From positions 1 through 17,338 of the forward strand of contig JAEDML010000004.1 in the NCBI GenBank assembly GCA_016303035.1: a stretch of 17,338 bases of DNA, in the 5' to 3' direction. This document shows positions 14,141-17,338 of the stretch, in pieces (positions within the stretch are counted from its first letter, which is position 1; every line of letters begins with the position of its first letter). A program made the position numbers and the translations under genes. The DNA is from Clostridiaceae bacterium (GTDB lineage Bacteria; Bacillota; Clostridia; Oscillospirales; Acutalibacteraceae). Below the pieces are notes generated by a model. The model searched no databases and was not told where the DNA came from. It worked only from the letters and a program-made list of their open reading frames with translations.

Positions 14141-14596
14141 TCAGTTATTTGAAAGCAGTTTATTAAGCTCGTTCATAAAGGTGTTTATATCCTTAAACTG
14201 GCGGTATACCGAGGCAAAGCGGACATACGCCACCTCGTCTATACCCTTAAGCTTTTCCATAACCAGCTCGCCGATTTTTTCACTGCTAACCTCGCGGTCA
14301 AGCGAGTTTTGAATATGATTTTCAATTTCGTCGATAACGCCGTCAAGCGTGTCAATCGAAACGGGACGCTTTTCGCAGGCGCGCAGAAGACCGTTCATAA
14401 TCTTTTCGCGGTTAAAGGTCTCTCTCGACTTGTCCTTCTTGATTACTATTATGGGCAGACTTTCAATTATTTCATATGTCGTAAAACGCTTGGCGCATTT
14501 TAAACATTCGCGCCTGCGTCGAATACGCTCGCCCTCGTCCGTAGGACGCGAGTCAATTACCTTGCTTTCTTCAAATCCGCAAAAAGGGCATTTCAT
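14141..14596 (-). CDS. nrdR: Ribonucleotide reductase repressor NrdR
   Basis: A 151-residue ATP/dATP-sensing repressor of ribonucleotide reductase genes. The N-terminal zinc ribbon has Cys3, Cys6, Cys31 and Cys34 (MKCPFCGF and ECLKCAKRF), followed by the conserved RRRRECLKC, IRRRR and YEIIESLPIIVIKKD. The ATP-cone domain covers about 49-138 and includes FNREKIMNGLLRACEKRPV (61-79) and GIDEVAYVRFASVYRQF (116-132). Length and motifs match the family. The start ATG 14596 has a weak ribosome binding site (GGCGG). It is divergent from the response regulator gene. No nrd genes are in the window, so its targets are elsewhere. Confidence 0.97.
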   Translation of the reverse strand: MKCPFCGFEESKVIDSRPTDEGERIRRRRECLKCAKRFTTYEIIESLPIIVIKKDKSRETFNREKIMNGLLRACEKRPVSIDTLDGVIDEIENHIQNSLDREVSSEKIGELVMEKLKGIDEVAYVRFASVYRQFKDINTFMNELNKLLSNN

Positions 14597-14633
14597 TTCA
14601 CATAACCGCCTTACTTAAAGCTTTAATAATGAT

Positions 14634-14662
14634 ATTTTACTATATATACGCAGAAAATACAA
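14634..14662 (-). promoter_or_regulatory. Probable nrdR promoter with an NrdR-box-like site in the spacer
   Basis: On the minus strand, TTGTAT (-35, 14657-14662), 17 nt, then TAAAAT (-10, 14634-14639). The spacer holds CTATATATAC (plus strand, 14640-14649), which fits the core of the NrdR box (CWATATATWG) at nine of ten positions. A second ATATAT-centred site lies near 14674-14683. The region is very AT-rich, so the match may be chance. Confidence 0.45.
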
Positions 14663-14705
14663 GAAAAAAATACATATATATAAAAGCAAATAATTATTAC
14701 AATTA

Positions 14706-14735
14706 TTCACAGTTTCGTAATATAATTATTATATT
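14706..14735 (+). promoter_or_regulatory. Probable promoter of the two-component operon
   Basis: TTCACA (-35, 14706-14711, five of six), 18 nt, TATATT (-10, 14730-14735, five of six). Another TATAAT at 14721-14726 lacks a good -35. A leader of about 38 nt leads to GGGGGAG before the ATG at 14780. Confidence 0.55.
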
Positions 14736-14779
14736 ATTATCTTTAAATAGTAGCAAAGAAAAATGGGGGAGCTGAAAAA

Positions 14780-15469
14780 ATGGGACAGTATAAAATTTTA
14801 ATTGTTGACGATGATGAGAATATCTGCGAGCTTTTGCGGCTTTATCTTGAAAAGGACGGATTTGAAACCGTGGTTGCCAATGACGGCGAAAAGGCGGTTG
14901 AGTTCTCGGCAAAATACAATCCTGATTTGATTTTGCTTGATATAATGCTGCCTAAGCTTGACGGCTGGCAGGTTTGCAGGGAAATACGAAAAACAAGCGC
15001 GGTGCCGATTATTATGCTTACCGCAAAGGGCGAAACCTTTGATAAAATACTCGGTCTTGAGCTCGGAGCCGACGATTATGTAAGCAAGCCCTTTGATACA
15101 AAAGAGGTAATAGCGCGCATAAAGGCGGTGCTTCGCCGCAGCAGCGCAAATGAAAAGTCGGGTCAGGTAAACGAGGTGCATTACGACAAGCTTTCTATAA
15201 ACCTAACCAATTACGAGCTTGTTGTCGACGGCAAAAAGGTCGATACTCCGCCTAAGGAGCTGGAGCTTATTTATCATCTTGCAAGCAATCCCAACAGGGT
15301 TTATACAAGGGATCAGCTGCTTGACGAGGTTTGGGGCTTTGATTACTACGGGGATTCCCGTACGGTAGATGTGCATGTAAAGCGCCTTCGTGAAAAGCTT
15401 GAAAATGTGTCCGACCAGTGGTCGCTTAAGACCGTTTGGGGCGTAGGCTATAAATTCGAGGTAAAATAG
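14780..15469 (+). CDS. OmpR/PhoB-family response regulator
   Basis: A 229-residue DNA-binding response regulator. The receiver domain (about 4-118) has the acidic pair DDDEN (10-14), the phosphoacceptor Asp54 in LLDIMLP, Thr81 and Lys103 (SKPF). The winged-helix DNA-binding domain (about 130-228) contains YTRDQLLDEVWG (175-186), RTVDVHVKRLREKL (194-207) and the closing VWGVGYKFE. All phosphotransfer residues are intact. ATG 14780 follows GGGGGAG by 8 nt. It is 4 nt upstream of the sensor kinase gene, so the two form a cognate pair. The gene order RR-HK-(HtrA-like) suggests a cell-envelope stress role. The stimulus is unknown. Confidence 0.95.
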   Translation: MGQYKILIVDDDENICELLRLYLEKDGFETVVANDGEKAVEFSAKYNPDLILLDIMLPKLDGWQVCREIRKTSAVPIIMLTAKGETFDKILGLELGADDYVSKPFDTKEVIARIKAVLRRSSANEKSGQVNEVHYDKLSINLTNYELVVDGKKVDTPPKELELIYHLASNPNRVYTRDQLLDEVWGFDYYGDSRTVDVHVKRLREKLENVSDQWSLKTVWGVGYKFEVK

Positions 15470-15473
15470 CCTT

Positions 15474-16892
15474 ATGAAGCTTAAGCTTTTTAAAAAATAT
15501 TTTTTGACAACCGCGCTGATTATTCTCATCAGCCTTACGGCGATGATGATGATACTTGTACTGGTGTTCAACAATTACCTTGCGAGTTCAAAATATAAAA
15601 CCTTAAGAGAATGTGTTACATCGGTCGTCGATATTGTTTCGGATTCAGACTTTTATAACGGCGATAACGCCGCGCTGTTTCATATTATGAACACTATTTC
15701 AAAGGTATCTGAAGTGGATGTCTTTATTGCGGACAAAAACGGCGAGGTAGTCATTTGCAGTTGTGATGAATGGTTAGAAAGCGGCGGTTGTGAGCATTCG
15801 GGCAGACTTGTTTCTCAGGATACGCTGGAGCGCGCCGAAAAGGGCGATATCAGGGAGCTTGGTACGCTTGATATATACGAAAATCCGCATTATGTGTCGG
15901 CGTCTCCGCTTTCCGACGGTAACGGCGGCTTTTCGGGCGCGGTGTTTGCAACGGCGCCTATGTCGGCGATTAAGATGCTTTTGAGGACATTGTCCAAGCT
16001 TTATCTTTTGTCCGCCGCAATACCGCTCGTTATAATGTTTTTTGCAATATATGCTATGACATACCGCCTTACAAAGCCGCTTAAGCTTATGTCGGAGGCG
16101 TCAAAGGCTATGGCAAAGGGCGATTTCTCACGCAGAATACCTGTTACAAGCGACGATGAAATAGGCGAGCTTGCGGTTTCCTTCAATCAGATGACAAATT
16201 CACTGGTCCGTCTTGAGGGTATGCGCCGAAGCTTTGTTGCCAATGTTTCGCACGAGCTTAAAACTCCTATGACTACTATCGGTGGGTTTATAGACGGTGT
16301 TATAGACGGAACTATTGAGCCGGATAAGCAAAAATATTATCTCGGTATCGCTTCGCAGGAGGTGCGGCGGCTATCAAGACTTGTCGAATCAATGCTTAGT
16401 ATGTCAAAGCTTGAATCGGGCGAGTTTGTTTTAAAGCCCGAGCTGTTTGATTTCAGGGAGCTGCTTTGCACTATCGTCATAAGTCAGGAGCAGCGTATCG
16501 AAAAAAGAGGTCTTGAAATTTCAGGGCTTGATACAATGCAGAGCGTATCGGTAAAGGCCGACAAGGATTTAATACATCAGGTGGTTTATAATCTGGTGGA
16601 TAACGCCGTTAAGTTTACCTATGAAAACGGGAAAATAAGCTTTGCGCTCAAAACCGAAAATCACCGTATGATTTTCGAAATTACCAACACAGGCAAGGGT
16701 ATACCCGAAAGCGAGCTTCCCTATGTGTTTGAGAGGTTCTATAAGGTTGACAAATCCCGTTCCGCAAACAAAAACAGCACGGGACTCGGCCTTTATATCG
16801 CAAAAACCATAGTTAAAACTCACGGCGGCTCTATTTCGGTTACAAGCAAGGAAAACGAGTTTACAACCTTTACGGTTGTACTTCCGCTTTAA
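15474..16892 (+). CDS. Sensor histidine kinase, membrane-bound
   Basis: A 472-residue kinase that phosphorylates the preceding regulator. TM1 (about 12-32) and TM2 (about 177-197) bracket an extracellular sensor domain (33-176). A HAMP domain follows (about 198-250), then HisKA with the phosphorylated His260 in FVANVSHELKTPMTTIGG, and the ATPase domain: N-box NLVDNAVKF (373-381), G1 NTGKGIP (405-411), F-box VFERFYKVDKS (418-428) and G2 GLGLYIAK (437-444). The sensor domain is unusual in carrying CSC (95-97) and CEH (106-108), plus Cys47 further up. It has no PAS domain, unlike WalK. It starts 4 nt after the regulator stop and probably relies on coupled translation. Function is inferred only at family level. 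Confidence 0.95.
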   Translation: MKLKLFKKYFLTTALIILISLTAMMMILVLVFNNYLASSKYKTLRECVTSVVDIVSDSDFYNGDNAALFHIMNTISKVSEVDVFIADKNGEVVICSCDEWLESGGCEHSGRLVSQDTLERAEKGDIRELGTLDIYENPHYVSASPLSDGNGGFSGAVFATAPMSAIKMLLRTLSKLYLLSAAIPLVIMFFAIYAMTYRLTKPLKLMSEASKAMAKGDFSRRIPVTSDDEIGELAVSFNQMTNSLVRLEGMRRSFVANVSHELKTPMTTIGGFIDGVIDGTIEPDKQKYYLGIASQEVRRLSRLVESMLSMSKLESGEFVLKPELFDFRELLCTIVISQEQRIEKRGLEISGLDTMQSVSVKADKDLIHQVVYNLVDNAVKFTYENGKISFALKTENHRMIFEITNTGKGIPESELPYVFERFYKVDKSRSANKNSTGLGLYIAKTIVKTHGGSISVTSKENEFTTFTVVLPL

Positions 16893-16910
16893 TAATATTT
16901 GGAGGAAAAT

Positions 16911-17338
16911 ATGAACGAATTTAATAATAACGAAAATTCCGAAAAAAACGAATTACCGTCAGAGCCTGAAAACGGTACTGAAAATAATAACGATTACGGC
17001 GGCGAATTTACCGAAAATAATGATATTTTTCCTGACAGTGAAACACCGGAAAATTTCGGCGGATACTCCCAAAATTTCTCGCAGGACCGCGAAGACAACG
17101 AATACCGCAACAGCTATGAGCCGATTCAGTACAGCGAGGTAAAACCGATTGAAAGCTATAAGCCCGTAAGCCGCGGGCTCAAGGTGTTTTCTATTGTGCT
17201 TGCGGCGGTTATACTGCTTACCGGAAGCTGCACCGCAGGATATTTTTTGGGTAAAAGCAAAGCGTCTTTTTCATCGGGCGGAAAGGTATCGGTAGACCTT
17301 GCGGCAAAGCCGAAGGATACCGATGAAAGCACAGCGGC
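16911..17338 (+). CDS. Partial single-pass membrane protein, probable HtrA-like serine protease N-terminus
   Basis: The gene starts at ATG 16911 with GGAGG 5 nt upstream and runs off the window after 142 codons. The first about 85 residues are acidic, Asn/Glu-rich and low in complexity (NNNENSEKNE near the start). They are followed by a basic anchor and a hydrophobic helix (about 90-114, FSIVLAAVILLTGSCTAGYF), then a Ser/Gly/Lys-rich linker. No protease domain is visible because of truncation. The position 18 nt after a sensor kinase in an RR-HK-x operon, the cytoplasmic acidic tail and the single helix are typical of Firmicute HtrA/DegP-type proteases. That identification is inference. It could instead be another envelope protein. 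Confidence 0.6.
   Translation, partial: MNEFNNNENSEKNELPSEPENGTENNNDYGGEFTENNDIFPDSETPENFGGYSQNFSQDREDNEYRNSYEPIQYSEVKPIESYKPVSRGLKVFSIVLAAVILLTGSCTAGYFLGKSKASFSSGGKVSVDLAAKPKDTDESTA

Noticed and set aside
1..17338. tRNA, rRNA, CRISPR array, IS element or prophage gene
   Set aside because: No direct-repeat arrays, no transposase or integrase motifs, and no cloverleaf-like sequence noticed on either strand by eye. A tRNAscan and repeat search would be the definitive check.

Overview
The window looks like chromosomal DNA from a low-to-moderate-GC Firmicute of class Clostridia. My guess is a gut Oscillospirales/Ruminococcaceae-type bacterium. That guess rests on the AGGAGG-type ribosome binding sites with some TTG/GTG starts, the Gram-positive lipoprotein signal on the solute-binding protein, the DUF421/DUF4363 pair, a membrane-anchored XRE regulator, DegV, a glnS-gltX pair and an RR-HK-(HtrA-like) operon. 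The genus is not determinable by eye. There is no rRNA, tRNA, CRISPR array, transposase or phage gene that I can see, and no gene-free stretch over about 300 bases.

Layout. (1) 1-3702, minus strand: a polar amino-acid ABC importer (binding lipoprotein, permease, ATPase) with a consensus sigma-A promoter and a bidirectional terminator, preceded by a DUF421 (YetF-like) membrane protein translationally coupled to a DUF4363 protein. (2) 3828-5405, plus strand: a LysR regulator divergent from the DUF421 gene, then an XRE-type DNA-binding protein with four predicted membrane helices and a terminator. (3) 5607-9926, plus strand: a tight five-gene operon of a DegV/FakB-like fatty-acid-binding protein, two family-8 glycosyltransferases and two divergent PlsC-type acyltransferases. 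It has its own good promoter and a terminator. (4) 9951-14596, minus strand: nrdR, a terminator hairpin, then gltX, glnS and a NIF3-family gene. (5) 14780-end, plus strand: an OmpR-type response regulator, its sensor kinase, and the N-terminus of a single-pass membrane protein, probably an HtrA-like protease, cut off by the window edge.

How the parts fit. The importer, the synthetase operon, nrdR and the two-component system are ordinary housekeeping or adaptive functions. The least explained part is the DegV-GT8-GT8-PlsC-PlsC operon. It couples a probable fatty-acid carrier, two sugar transferases and two acyltransferases with non-canonical active-site motifs. The simplest reading is a small pathway that makes an acylated sugar or glycolipid, but the product cannot be deduced from sequence alone. 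It is the best candidate here for an undescribed system.
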